Part shown: one piece after another, positions 9,001-17,700 of the stretch | How the letters are laid out: each line of letters starts with the position of its first letter | How positions within the stretch are numbered: the first letter of the stretch is position 1 | DNA from: IH12 sp041987265 | Lineage (GTDB): Bacteria; Pseudomonadota; Alphaproteobacteria; Caulobacterales; Hyphomonadaceae | Assembly: GCA_041987265.1 (NCBI GenBank) | Contig: JBHIWT010000032.1 | Coordinates: 1 to 23,258, forward strand | Direction: 5' to 3' | DNA: 23,258 nucleotides | Translations under genes and position numbers: made by a program | Notes under the pieces: generated by a model | What the model was told of the DNA's origin: nothing | The model's database searches: none | Seen by the model: the letters and a program-made list of their open reading frames with translations, nothing else

Positions 9001-9146
9001 CGCGCACCCTGAATATTGGTGCCGGTCACGACGATGACTTCAGGCTCGCCCGCAGCCGGCCCCGCTTCCTGCGCAACAGCTGGCGCAGCAACAACAACCA
9101 TGATCGGAGCCGCTGAACGCAATAGGAGGTTCTTGAAGTTTTTCAT
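6057..9146 (-). CDS. TonB-dependent outer-membrane receptor
   Basis: The 1029-residue protein has a signal peptide (MKNFKNLLLRSAAPIMVVVAAPAVAQ), then a TonB-box-like EVIVVTG, a plug domain (ITVVGEDDI, DLIRSLPG, LRSIGSSGTLVLLNGRRV, GIARVEVFNDGASAIYGTDAVAGVFN) and a long 22-strand-type beta barrel ending in YVDLRKEF with the terminal Phe expected for outer-membrane insertion. Two cysteine pairs in predicted extracellular loops (GCRAD...NLCID and YFCEAG...ADCTG) may stabilise surface loops. Receptors of this length and plug type import large substrates such as oligosaccharides, peptides or metal complexes with TonB energy; the substrate is unknown. It stands alone between intergenic regions, downstream of the hydrolase-lyase unit, and probably has its own promoter. 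Confidence 0.95.
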   Translation of the reverse strand: MKNFKNLLLRSAAPIMVVVAAPAVAQEAGPAAGEPEVIVVTGTNIQGARINEALPITVVGEDDIAAIGGVDGEDLIRSLPGQGGVAFRTDNNTTVNNARGDVASINLRSIGSSGTLVLLNGRRVVNHPSTQAELSTPVTTTNMNSLPVSGIARVEVFNDGASAIYGTDAVAGVFNTILDDDYEGVTVNTRHLGATGNGLFEQTYGLKAGKNFNEDRTNISVALEYSQRDGIFASETDRAFSEDLRPFLEGGYFEGDVSFDNRATQTPWGQWTLDTTSATRVRQNGVTLTTAAGVFHFQPSSFAGCRADTDGALSVPNLCIDDGSQDRDLRFDGAYERSIISDRQRFNGFAFLNHDFDNGVRLYGELGYYLAETQSTNEPRNGITATGISVPANYYYNPFGPVTFSDGSPNPNRLPGLTNVPDEGLPVFTDAGRYRFVDVGFRDIEVRNSQWRALIGARGEFGSSGWDWDSALLYNAANAKDVANNSISRSLFQQALFNETPNVYNIFNGGNPDNPSVGDATPNPADLIAPFLIDVTRESESELALIDYKMTKNDLFSLPGGDIGFAFGVEARYEGYEEDRDARLDGTITFTDAVTGEVSETDVYGTSPTPDSSGSRNVYAAFTEFSVPLVSPDMNIPLVNTLDLQLAARVEDYSDFGSSGVKPRVAAAWKPFDFIKFRGAWSEGFRAPNLIVVNEGVDRSNAREDSYFCEAGVRNGTFATFADCTGFSEGRTERRSVADDIGPEDDTNVTYGVVLEPRGLTGAFSFLNPLTVTVDFWDIQRENVVGVFGAENHISLDYLLRLQGSSNPNVVRADPDVDDIAYFAAAGLDPAGDILFVRDTYDNNENIDVEGIDFAVYYDLDDTPLGDFGLKVNATKLEKYFINLSPGAQQIRDAVESGLISDEISVSQEGSIILQDGQPEWQWGANVTWRHPSGFGGGVRTSYIGEFIDTGAGLNPDGDPFIVEDWTTTNMYLQYDFGRDGPLDGLRLRLGANNVFDQEPPLADETNGYDAAYHSIRGRQIYVDLRKEF

Positions 9147-9299
9147 TGTTTCGCCTTTGCTTTGAGACGTAACGCCGCCAGCGAGTGACGCTGCGATCCC
9201 CGGGGTGGGCTCTCCACCATTTCAGGCGGGCCCCATTATCGTTTGCCAGGCTATTGCGGGCCGCGGATGCCTCCAGCGAAACCCAACCCGACCGCTCAT

Positions 9300-9317
9300 T
9301 TCGGATTAAGTTCGGAT
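9300..9317 (-). promoter_or_regulatory. Phased direct repeat ATCCGAA x2, candidate operator
   Basis: The minus strand reads ATCCGAA-CTTA-ATCCGAA, two identical 7-mers with an 11-bp period, so both face the same side of the helix. Such spacing is typical of tandem binding by a dimeric or cooperative regulator. Its position upstream of the TonB receptor suggests control of that gene. Confidence 0.35.
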
Positions 9318-9327
9318 GGAATGAGAT

Positions 9328-9347
9328 TTGTCTACAACTAATTGTCT
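9328..9347. repeat. Direct repeat TTGTCT x2 next to the ATCCGAA pair
   Basis: TTGTCT occurs at 9328-9333 and 9342-9347, a 14-bp period. It may be a second half-site pair or part of promoter structure; short enough to be chance. Confidence 0.2.
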
Positions 9348-9428
9348 CGTCCCGGTCCCCGCCGGGCCAGCTGTGGCATTATTGCGTCAGTCAGCCTGAG
9401 CGACCCATCTGGACGTAACGCGCGCTCG

Positions 9429-10832
9429 TCATTCCTCCGACGACTGAACATCGCGGCGCGCCGAATTTATCTCGGCGATCGTGCGGTCGACCTGTTCGCC
9501 CGCGAGGCCAAGATAGGTTTCAGGATCCAGCAGGTCATCGAGGTCGCGCCGAAGCAGCGGTCCGATCAACTCGTCAGCGAGTAGCGCTGCGCGAAATGAG
9601 TGTCCGCCCTCCGCCGCTGCAAACGCCGCAGCACGGACATGCTCCTCGGCAACCTCCCGCCCGACATCGTCCGCGAGGAACAGGACGATGCGCTGGGACA
9701 TGATCATCCCGTCTGTGCTGTCGAGGTTCGATCGCATCCGCGCCGTGTCTACTTCCAGGCGGCGCAGCAGCACGCTCGCATCCGAAATCATGTCCGCACT
9801 CGCCAGGGAGATCTCCTCAACAACCCCGTTGGGTCTCGACGTATTGTCCCGCTCGAATGCGTTCTCCATGTCGTCGAGCAGGACCTCCGCCAGCCGCGGG
9901 ATCGTGCGGCCATGATGGATCAACGCCTCGGACCGGCTCGGATTCTGCTTGTGCGGCATCGTGCTGCTGCCAACCGCGCTAGCGGATCTCGCTTCAAAAA
10001 CTTCTGCAATATCCGTCATTTGCAGGCGGAAGATCTCTCCGCCAATGGCGGCGTAGGATTTTGAGATCAGCGCGAGCGTCAGTGCGTATTCGGCAAATAC
10101 GTCTCTGGCCCCATGCCAGTCGGCCGCGCCGGGCTCAGCAAGTCCCAAGGCTTCAGAAACACGACGCTCGACTGCGATCCCGCGTTCGCCCAGCCCCAGA
10201 TGAGTCCCAACCGCACCCTTGAGAACACCGAGCCGTTCGATCCTGGCGCTGACTTCCTGCAGGCGTTCGATATTCCTGCGATTCACCGCCGCCCACACCG
10301 CCACCTTCTTGCCGAACGTGATCGGCAAGGCGTGCTGGCCCAGCGTGCGCCCGATCATCGGCGTATCGCGATGCGCTGCAGCCAGTGCGACCAACTGGTC
10401 TTCGATCTCGAGCATGTCTCGCACGAGAAACCGGATCGACTCGCGTATCTGGAGAATGCGGACCGTGTCGTAGACGTCGACGGTCGTCACCCCATAGTGG
10501 ACATGATCAGCAGCGTCCTTCGACAGCGAGCGCTTCCATACGTTCAGGAGCGCAACCATGCGATGGCGAACCCGGTCGTATTCAGCGCTCACCTCATCAA
10601 GCGGCACAAAGCGGATGTCGGCCTTATCCCGAATTTCGCGCGCCGCGGATTTCGGGATCACGCCTTCCGCCGCCTGCGCTGATGCGATGGCGCTCTCAAT
10701 GTCCAGGACCAGCTGATTCCGGTGCTCCGGCGTAAACAACTCTTCGACAGACTGCGCCGACGTCTGCGCCAGCGCGCCGACGCTGCTGAAACAGACCGCC
10801 ACGATCGCGGCCATGATGCGCAAACCAGCCAT
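9429..10832 (-). CDS. Exported fumarate-lyase-superfamily enzyme (CMLE/adenylosuccinate-lyase-like)
   Basis: The 467-residue protein belongs to the aspartase/fumarase superfamily, whose members eliminate fumarate from substrates or run related cycloisomerisations as homotetramers. The third conserved region GSSTMPHKQNP (288-298, with the catalytic-loop serines) and the second region GRTLGQHALPITFG (161-174, His167) are intact and resemble 3-carboxymuconate cycloisomerase more than fumarase. The first region reads HYGVTTVDVYDT (112-123), where relatives have H-G-TSQD-DT. The N-terminus is an apparent signal peptide (AGLRIMAAIVAVCFSSVGALAQ), which is very unusual for a normally cytoplasmic family. 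ATG at 10832 has AGGAG six bases upstream, so the leader is real coding sequence. It follows the lipoprotein hydrolase by 42 bp and is probably co-transcribed with it. The substrate is unknown; pcaB or purB should not be assigned. Confidence 0.85.
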   Translation of the reverse strand: MAGLRIMAAIVAVCFSSVGALAQTSAQSVEELFTPEHRNQLVLDIESAIASAQAAEGVIPKSAAREIRDKADIRFVPLDEVSAEYDRVRHRMVALLNVWKRSLSKDAADHVHYGVTTVDVYDTVRILQIRESIRFLVRDMLEIEDQLVALAAAHRDTPMIGRTLGQHALPITFGKKVAVWAAVNRRNIERLQEVSARIERLGVLKGAVGTHLGLGERGIAVERRVSEALGLAEPGAADWHGARDVFAEYALTLALISKSYAAIGGEIFRLQMTDIAEVFEARSASAVGSSTMPHKQNPSRSEALIHHGRTIPRLAEVLLDDMENAFERDNTSRPNGVVEEISLASADMISDASVLLRRLEVDTARMRSNLDSTDGMIMSQRIVLFLADDVGREVAEEHVRAAAFAAAEGGHSFRAALLADELIGPLLRRDLDDLLDPETYLGLAGEQVDRTIAEINSARRDVQSSEE

Positions 10833-10874
10833 TCCGCTCTCCTGTCTTCGGCGTCGCCCCAGCCTTCAAACGGC

Positions 10875-11852
10875 CTATCCGCCCGATGCGCGTTGTCGCA
10901 CCAATGCGGCCGCGGCCGGAGCCATCAATCCATTGCTATGGTGGGCGCCCGGTACTGTCACCTGCCGCCAACCGAACGCAACGCCTTCTTCACGCGCGCG
11001 CGCCTTGGCCGTTTCGAAGAACGTCTGACCGCGCGCAAACCTGTGCGGCCCCTGGGCCATCGCCTCCGGAGTGCGTCTGAGGTTCGGATCAGTAGCGTCA
11101 ATGTCCTTGTCGCCCAACAAAACGGCGACTTCCGCTTCAAATGCGTGGTTGAGTCCGGCCGGGTTCAGCCCCGAACCCTGAAGCCCATAGGGAAACGCTT
11201 CATCAAACACCGGCATTGTGTACCAACCGGCATTGGCGACCAGGAACATGCCCGCGCGTGTTTCCGGCTTGAAGTAGAGATACCGGTGCACGAACTGTGC
11301 GCCGGCCGAATGCCCGTAGAGTGCGTAGGATGTCTGCGTTCCACCGATCCGCGCCACCGCGTCTTCAAACAGCGCATCAATCGCACTGAACGACCACAGC
11401 GACTCATCTATCGCCGCATCAGTTTCCGCATCGAACATGTTTCCAAGATTGTATCCGGCAGCGCCCGGAAATTCGTCGCGGGTAAACATAGGCGCCAGAA
11501 CGATCAGGCCATGCTCTCGCGCTGACGCGATCCATTCATCCCGATAACGATCCCCGTCGCGGTTCACGCCATGCATGACGACAACGACGGGAAGGTCACC
11601 AAGCGCTCCGTTTTCCGGCGCGTACGTCCACACCGTGATCGGCGGGCCCGCCCATTGATCAAAGACGTGACTGCTGGCGCCGCGCGCCAGTCCGGCCGCC
11701 GGATCGCCCTGTTGCGCTGTCGCCTGACAGGCTGAGAGACACCCGACCGCCAGCACAGCGCCAACAAACAATCCCCACCAGCGTCGAACCGCGCACATCC
11801 ACTCCACAACCACGAACCGGAGCGCGTTCACTCGCAGCGCAGCAGCCTTCAT
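10875..11852 (-). CDS. Lipoprotein alpha/beta hydrolase
   Basis: From ATG at 11852 the product has 325 residues. A hydrophobic segment ends in the lipobox LSAC (Cys42), predicting lipid anchoring to a periplasm-facing membrane leaflet. The hydrolase fold shows VVMHGVNRDGDRY (oxyanion region), the nucleophile elbow YGHSAG (Ser182), a likely acid in LLGDKDIDATDP and a C-terminal histidine in PGAHHSNG. This matches esterases of the PHB-depolymerase/dienelactone type; the substrate is unknown. Starts: ATG 11852 has GGAG eight bases upstream and is preferred; ATG 11798 would give a shorter, more typical lipoprotein leader; the TTG at 11942 is unlikely. The downstream lyase is 42 bp away, so the pair may act in sequence on an envelope or imported ester. 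Confidence 0.85.
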   Translation of the reverse strand: MKAAALRVNALRFVVVEWMCAVRRWWGLFVGAVLAVGCLSACQATAQQGDPAAGLARGASSHVFDQWAGPPITVWTYAPENGALGDLPVVVVMHGVNRDGDRYRDEWIASAREHGLIVLAPMFTRDEFPGAAGYNLGNMFDAETDAAIDESLWSFSAIDALFEDAVARIGGTQTSYALYGHSAGAQFVHRYLYFKPETRAGMFLVANAGWYTMPVFDEAFPYGLQGSGLNPAGLNHAFEAEVAVLLGDKDIDATDPNLRRTPEAMAQGPHRFARGQTFFETAKARAREEGVAFGWRQVTVPGAHHSNGLMAPAAAALVRQRASGG

Positions 11853-11955
11853 GCTCTCAACTCCACCAACCCTTCTCACTGCGAGAACGGACGCCGGAAA
11901 CTGGATCATGCGCGCACCCCTGACCAGCACAAACTTCGCCAACGCGCCACACGTT

Positions 11956-11969
11956 GAGGCAAATGCCTC
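11956..11969. promoter_or_regulatory. Palindrome GAGGCA-AA-TGCCTC between astD and the hydrolase
   Basis: This is a perfect 6-bp dyad with a 2-bp spacer, 38 bp past the astD stop and about 100 bp before the hydrolase start. The short spacer disfavours an RNA hairpin and favours a protein-binding site, probably for the hydrolase-lyase promoter. Confidence 0.3.
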
Positions 11970-12006
11970 TGCCGAGTCATTCGCACGCTATGAGCAGCGG
12001 GCTTGC

Positions 12007-13449
12007 CTAGCCAGACGGAGCGACGAGGCTGGCCATTGGCCAGGCGCAGTAATCGGCCGCATAGGACCCGCCGGGCGAATGATTGCCGGACATGCCCGGC
12101 CCGCCAAACGGAAGCGCACCGCTGGCACCGACGGTCGGCCGGTTCCAGTTGACCACGCCTGCGCGAATGCAGCCGCGAAACTGTGACCACAGATCCGCAC
12201 GTCCACTGATCAGGCCAGCTGACAGCCCATACTGGGTGTCATTGCCCAGCCGTATCGCCTCGTCGAAATCGCCGACGCGCCAGACCTGCAGCAATGGTCC
12301 GAACAATTCTTCATCCAACGCGCCGGATGCCGGCGTCATGTCGATCAGTCCGGGCGAAACGAATGCCGGCCCGAATTGCTGGATCTCAAGCTTGGCCAGC
12401 TCAACGCCGCCGCGCGCCAGCAACTTCTCCTGAAACTCAACGGCGTGCGCCGCCGCCCTGGCGGACACGAGCGGCCCCAGATAGACATCCTCCCGATCAG
12501 GCGGCCCGACGACAATCTCTGCGACCAGTCCCTGCAATTGCGCCAGCAAAGCGTCGCCCTCAGCTCCGTCCGGAATGATAAGCCGTCGAGCGCACGTGCA
12601 TCGCTGGCCGCTGGTGAGATAGGCGGAATCGCGAACAATCCGCGCCGCCGCTTCAACATCTGACGGCTCCCAGACAACCAACGGATTATTGCCGCCCATC
12701 TCCAGCGCCAGCCGCACATCAGGCCGCCCGCCAAACGCCGCGTGAATCTTCCGCCCCGTCGCCGAGGACCCGGTAAAACAGACCGCGTTGACGTCTCCGC
12801 CCAACAACGCCTGACCGACCTCGCCTCCGCCATGTACGATATTCAGGCATCCAGCCGGCAGCCCGGCTTCGCTCAGTGCATCCGCGAGAACCTGCGCCAC
12901 GCGCGGCGCGAGTTCGCTCGGCTTGAACACACATGTATTGCCCGCCAACAGCGCCGGAACTATATGGCCGTTGGGCAGATGCGCCGGAAAATTGTACGGC
13001 CCAAGCACCGCAACCACGCCATGCGGTCTGTGCGTGATCTCTGCGGCGCCGAAATCGGTGGGCGTGCTATGTGTGCCGGTGCGCTCGTCATAGGCGCGCC
13101 GCGCCAGCGCGATCTTTCCCGCAACGCTGCCCGCCTCCTGCCGCGCCTCACGCATGGTCTTGCCCATGTCCGCGCTGATCGCTTCGGCGATCTCTTCCGA
13201 CCGGCGCTTGGCGATCTCGGCATAGGCCGCAAGTATCGCCGCCCGCTCGTCCAATGGTCGTTGCGACCAAGCGCTGAACGCTTCACGCGCCGCCGCCACC
13301 GCCGCTGCGACCTGATCGGCGCTGGCCGCCTTCCCCGCCCAACTGACCCCGCCGTTGGCCGGATTGATTGATTCGAACGCCGCGCCTTCGCCCTCGCCCC
13401 ATGTTCCGCCGATATAGACCCCGGGTTCTGTCGCGCCTGACTGGCTCAT
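12007..13449 (-). CDS. astD: N-succinylglutamate 5-semialdehyde dehydrogenase
   Basis: The 480-residue aldehyde dehydrogenase carries the general catalytic set: Asn154 in GPYNFPAHLPNGHIVPALLAGN-type context, Glu250 in ALEMGGNN and the nucleophile Cys284 in SGQRCTCARR. The PYNFPAHLPNGH context and the C-terminal SGNHSPGG..AADYCAWP are hallmarks of AstD, which oxidises succinylglutamate semialdehyde to succinylglutamate with NAD in the arginine succinyltransferase pathway (cytoplasm). The start ATG at 13449 overlaps the stop of the upstream M20 gene as ATGA and has GGAGG just before it, so it is translationally coupled; the longer open frame to 13653 is not used. astA, astB, astC and astE are not in the window. 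Confidence 0.92.
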   Translation of the reverse strand: MSQSGATEPGVYIGGTWGEGEGAAFESINPANGGVSWAGKAASADQVAAAVAAAREAFSAWSQRPLDERAAILAAYAEIAKRRSEEIAEAISADMGKTMREARQEAGSVAGKIALARRAYDERTGTHSTPTDFGAAEITHRPHGVVAVLGPYNFPAHLPNGHIVPALLAGNTCVFKPSELAPRVAQVLADALSEAGLPAGCLNIVHGGGEVGQALLGGDVNAVCFTGSSATGRKIHAAFGGRPDVRLALEMGGNNPLVVWEPSDVEAAARIVRDSAYLTSGQRCTCARRLIIPDGAEGDALLAQLQGLVAEIVVGPPDREDVYLGPLVSARAAAHAVEFQEKLLARGGVELAKLEIQQFGPAFVSPGLIDMTPASGALDEELFGPLLQVWRVGDFDEAIRLGNDTQYGLSAGLISGRADLWSQFRGCIRAGVVNWNRPTVGASGALPFGGPGMSGNHSPGGSYAADYCAWPMASLVAPSG

Positions 13450-14723
13450 GAGGCCTCCTGCATGCTGCGCTTGATCTTGGCGGCGTCTATGCGGTCGTCC
13501 GCAAGACGGTTGAGGATCAGGGCCGACAGCGCCGCACGCTCGACGAGGCTGTCCACACATAGAAATTCCTCGTGCGAATGGATCGATCCGCCGCGAACGC
13601 CCAGCGTGTCGATGTTCGGCACACCGGCGGCGAACACATTGTTGCCTTCGCACACGCCGCCAGTGTCCGCGAAATCGATCTCAAGACCAAGCGCGGCCCC
13701 AGTTTCGCGAACCGCCGTAAACAGCTCGTTCTGGGCGCGGTTGCGTGGTTTGGGCGGGCGATAGAATCCGCCTCTCAGATCCGCCGTGATTCCATCCCGC
13801 TGCAATACGGCCTGCACAGCGTCTTCAAGCGCCCGGGTCGCCCGTTCAGCGGACGGGCCGTCCGGCGCCCGCGCGCCCAGACGCACAATCGCCATGTCCG
13901 GAACAATGTTGACCGCGCCGCCGCCATCGATCGCGCCGACATTGAACGTTACGTTGTCCGGGTTGTCGTTCAGCTTCTCGATCCGCGCCGCCAGATCAGC
14001 AGCGGCATAGATCGCGCTTCGCCCTTCGGCATACGCGCGGCCCGCATGCGCCGCTCGCCCGCGCAGGATGATGTCAAAGATCGCCGAGCCCTTGCGGCCG
14101 CCGGCCAGCTGGCCGGTCTCCATGGCGGGTTCGTAGGTCAGCCCGACATGCGCGCCCTCAGCGGAAGCCGCAATGTGTTTCGCGCTGGCGAAATTGCCTG
14201 TCTCCTCATCCGGAGAAATCACGATTCGATAGCCAAGGCGGTCCTTGTGAGGTCCGGCTTCAAACGCGCGTAACGCCTCCAGCATCACCACCAGCCCGCC
14301 CTTCATGTCGGCGACGCCGGGGCCGTTGATGCGACCGTCACCAAGGTCGACGATTTCCGTGAAGGTTCCGGGCGGGAACACTGTGTCGTAGTGCCCGGTC
14401 AGCACCACCTGTACCGGCGCGTCGGGACGCGCAGCCGCCAACACGACCGGACCGGTCGAAAACCCCTCCACATCGCCCGCATTCGTCACGCGCTCGATCG
14501 GCGCGGTCTCGGCCATCGTGACATCCGCATCCAATTCGCACAGCGCCTCGCCCAGCATCGGCGCGAAGACCTTCAGGCCCTCCGCGTTCCAGCTCCCGGT
14601 GTTTACCGCAGCCCAGTCCAGCGTTCGTTGCAACATCAGCGTTTGGCGTTCGCGCACCCGGTCGAGAGCCGCAGCGTCCGCTTCGGTAGTTTCAGACAGA
14701 AGTCGTTCGGAAATCTGGGTCAA
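13446..14723 (-). CDS. M20-family zinc hydrolase (CPG2-like), candidate desuccinylase
   Basis: The 425-residue protein has the M20 metallopeptidase layout: HYD in LTGHYDTVFPP (His111, Asp113), bridging Asp139 in GPGVADMKGG, the catalytic Glu pair in PDEETG (173-174), a ligand in TYEPAM and the last histidine in GGSIHSHEEF (382/384), with a dimerisation lid domain in between (HAGRAYAEGRSAI). It resembles glutamate carboxypeptidase/ArgE-type amidohydrolases. Coupling to astD suggests that it hydrolyses N-succinylglutamate to succinate and glutamate in place of AstE; this is inference. The start is uncertain: TTG at 14723 gives the usual N-terminal helix but has a weak ribosome site, while ATG at 14636 would remove 29 residues. 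It lies 61 bp after dnaE2 and could be read through from the SOS operon or have its own promoter. Confidence 0.88.
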   Translation of the reverse strand: MTQISERLLSETTEADAAALDRVRERQTLMLQRTLDWAAVNTGSWNAEGLKVFAPMLGEALCELDADVTMAETAPIERVTNAGDVEGFSTGPVVLAAARPDAPVQVVLTGHYDTVFPPGTFTEIVDLGDGRINGPGVADMKGGLVVMLEALRAFEAGPHKDRLGYRIVISPDEETGNFASAKHIAASAEGAHVGLTYEPAMETGQLAGGRKGSAIFDIILRGRAAHAGRAYAEGRSAIYAAADLAARIEKLNDNPDNVTFNVGAIDGGGAVNIVPDMAIVRLGARAPDGPSAERATRALEDAVQAVLQRDGITADLRGGFYRPPKPRNRAQNELFTAVRETGAALGLEIDFADTGGVCEGNNVFAAGVPNIDTLGVRGGSIHSHEEFLCVDSLVERAALSALILNRLADDRIDAAKIKRSMQEAS

Positions 14724-14784
14724 TTGGGAAACATCCGGAAAGCCTGAGCATATCGAATCGCGTCAGTTCTACATGGGTGCAGGC

Positions 14785-17700
14785 TCAATGAAAGTCTCGC
14801 GATTTCGGCAGAATTCGTACGTTCCTCGGATGACCGTGATTGCGCATTGCGGAACGAGCGCTCTCCATGTCGTCGTCGGTCAATCGTTCAAGCTCGCCTG
14901 AGCGATCATACAATCGCACACCCATCAGATGCACCACGCCTTCCGGGCTTTTCTGCACCCTGCCTTCCACCAGCATCAGGCGCGCGCTCATCACCTCGCT
15001 ACGAAAGCGCTCCACTGTCCGCGACCATAAAACGACATTGGTGATCCCGGTTTCGTCCTCCAGCGTGACGAACGTAGCCTTTCCATTGCCCGGCCGTTGG
15101 CGCACGAGGACCAGTCCGGCACTGCGCGTCCACGCGCCATCGCGACACGCCGACGTCTCTGCACAGGTCGCAACGCCCTCTTTGTGGAATATCGGTCGCA
15201 GGATCTGCATCGGGTGCGCTTTCAGCGACAACCGCGTCGTCTGGTAATCCGTTGCGACATGCTCAGCCAAAGGCATGTCCGGCAGCTCCATGTCGGGCTC
15301 TTCGCCCAGCTCGGATGCATCCGCATGCGCAAACAACGGCAACGGCGCATCATTCGGCAACCGCCGCACCGCCCACAGCGCTGCGCGCCGGTCCATTCCC
15401 ATGGAACGAAACGCATCCGCATCCGCCAGGGCGCGCAACCCTCGCCCGCCCGGCCGGCTCCGCTTCGCCAGCGCCTCGATGCTCGCATATCCCCCGCCGC
15501 GTGCAGCGACCAGCCGTTCCATGTCCGCCTTGATCAGCCCGTCCACCTGCCGGAACCCCAGTCGCAGCGCCAGCGCGCCATCCGCTCTACGCTCCAGCGT
15601 GTTGTCCCACGCGCTGTGATTCACATCGACCGGCCGCGCTTCCACCCCATGCTCCTGCGCATCGCGAACCAGCTGCGCCGGCGCATAAAACCCCATCGGC
15701 TGCGAATTCAGCAACGCGCAGGTGAAGGCCGCGGGATGATAGTGCTTCAACCATGAGGAAACATAGACAAGCTGCGCAAACGCCGCCGCATGGCTTTCCG
15801 GAAACCCGTACGAGCCAAACCCCTTGATCTGTTCGAAACAGCGCTGTGCGAACTCCGGCTCATATCCCCGGCGCACCATGCCGCCCACCATCTTCTCCTC
15901 AAAGGTATGGATCGTGCCGACATTGCGAAACGTCGCCATCGCCTTGCGCAATCCGTTCGCCTCCGCATCGGTGAACCGCGCCGCAACAATGGCCAGCCGC
16001 ATCGCCTGCTCCTGAAACAGCGGCACGCCCTTGGTCTTTCCCAGCACATCCTCAAGTTCATTCGCAGGCCCATGCTCAGGCGATGGCGCGGGATAGACCA
16101 CCTCTTCCTGACCGTTTCGTCGCCGAAGGTAAGGGTGCACCATGTCACCCTGAATCGGTCCCGGCCGCACGATCGCAACCTCGATGACAAGGTCGTAGAA
16201 CGTCTTCGGCTTCATCCGCGGCAGCATGTTGATCTGCGCCCGGCTCTCCACCTGAAACACGCCGAGACTGTCGCCCTTGGACAGCATGTCGTAGACGGCC
16301 GGGTCCTCCTGCGGGATGTCCTGCAATCCCAGTTTGGCGCCGCCATGCAGATGGATCAGGTCGAACGCCTTGCGGATACAGGTCAACATACCCAAAGCCA
16401 GCACGTCGACCTTCATCAATCTCAGCGCATCAATGTCGTCCTTGTCCCATTCGATGAATGTGCGGTCCGCCATCGCGGCGTTGCCGATCGGCACAAGCTC
16501 GTCGAGCCTGTCGCGCGCCAGAATGAACCCGCCTACGTGTTGAGAAAGATGACGCGGAAACCCCAGCAGACGCCGCGCCAGTGATAACGCACGGCGGATT
16601 TCCGCATTCTTCGGGTCAAACCCGGCCTGACGAACATGGTCGTCTGTCAGCCCCCCGCCCCAGCTACCCCACACCAGCCCCGCCAGCCGCGCCGTCACAT
16701 CCTCTGTCAGCCCCATCGCCTTGCCGACTTCGCGCATCGCGCTGCGCGGACGGTAATGAATGACAGTCGCAGCAATCCCGGCGCGGTGACGGCCATAACG
16801 CTCGTAAATATGCTGGATGATTTCCTCGCGCCGCTCATGCTCGAAATCGACATCGATATCAGGCGGCTCCTTGCGCTCCTCGGACATGAAACGCGCGAAC
16901 AGCACATCAAAATGGGCCGGATCGACCGACGTGATTCCCAGCGCATAACAGACCGCCGAATTCGCCGCCGATCCACGCCCCTGGCACAGGATGCCCTTGT
17001 CTTTGGCGACGCAGACAATGTCGTAGATGGTGAGAAAGTACCGCGCCAGGTTCTGCTTCCGGATGAACGCAAGCTCCAGCTTCAGAAGCTTCTCGACCTT
17101 CTCCGGAACGCCGTCCGGATAGCGCATGCGGGCGTGAACCCACGTCCGCTCCTCCAGCCACGCCTGATCCTCCCACCCGGGCGGCACCGGCTCGTCAGGA
17201 TATTCGTACCGCAACTGGTCCAGGTCGAAATCAATGCGCTTGAGCAGAACCTGCGATTCCGCAATCGCTCCCGGTGCGTGACGAAACAGGCGCGCCATCT
17301 CGTGTGGCGGTTTCAGGTGTCGCTCGGCATTCGCTTCCAGCGCACGCCCGGCCGCCTCGATCGTGACGCCCTCGCGGATACAGGTCATCACATCCTGCAG
17401 GTCGCGCTGCTCGGGCGCATGATAAAGAACATCATTCACTGCAATCAGCGGCGCATCCGCCGTAACAGCGATCGCACCCAGCTTCGCCAGCCGCCTCTCA
17501 TCATCCCCACGCCGCGACAGCACCGCGCCCAGCCATACAGCGCCCGGCGCGATCTGCTTGAGACGAAGCAGAAGCGCTTCAAGCGTATCGACCCGCCGTT
17601 CAGGCATGACGATCAGCAACAGCCCGGCCGCATGCATCGCAAGATCATCAAGCGTCAGCAGGCACTCGCCCTTCTTCGCCCGCCTGTTGCCCGCCGTCAG

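Larger units (their letters stand above)
9147..9428. other. Regulatory intergenic region between lyase and TonB receptor
   Basis: No gene is supported here. The stretch carries the leader of the receptor gene and the end of the lyase transcript. Two sets of direct repeats (9300-9317 and 9328-9347) lie about 150-200 bp upstream of the receptor start, and a GGTGG/CCACC hairpin is at 9204-9218. GATAAT on the minus strand near 9235-9240 is a possible -10, without a matching -35. Confidence 0.4.

Noticed and set aside
9429..10832. Naming the lyase purB or pcaB
   Set aside because: The signal peptide, altered first signature and lack of purine or protocatechuate genes nearby make a specific name unsafe.
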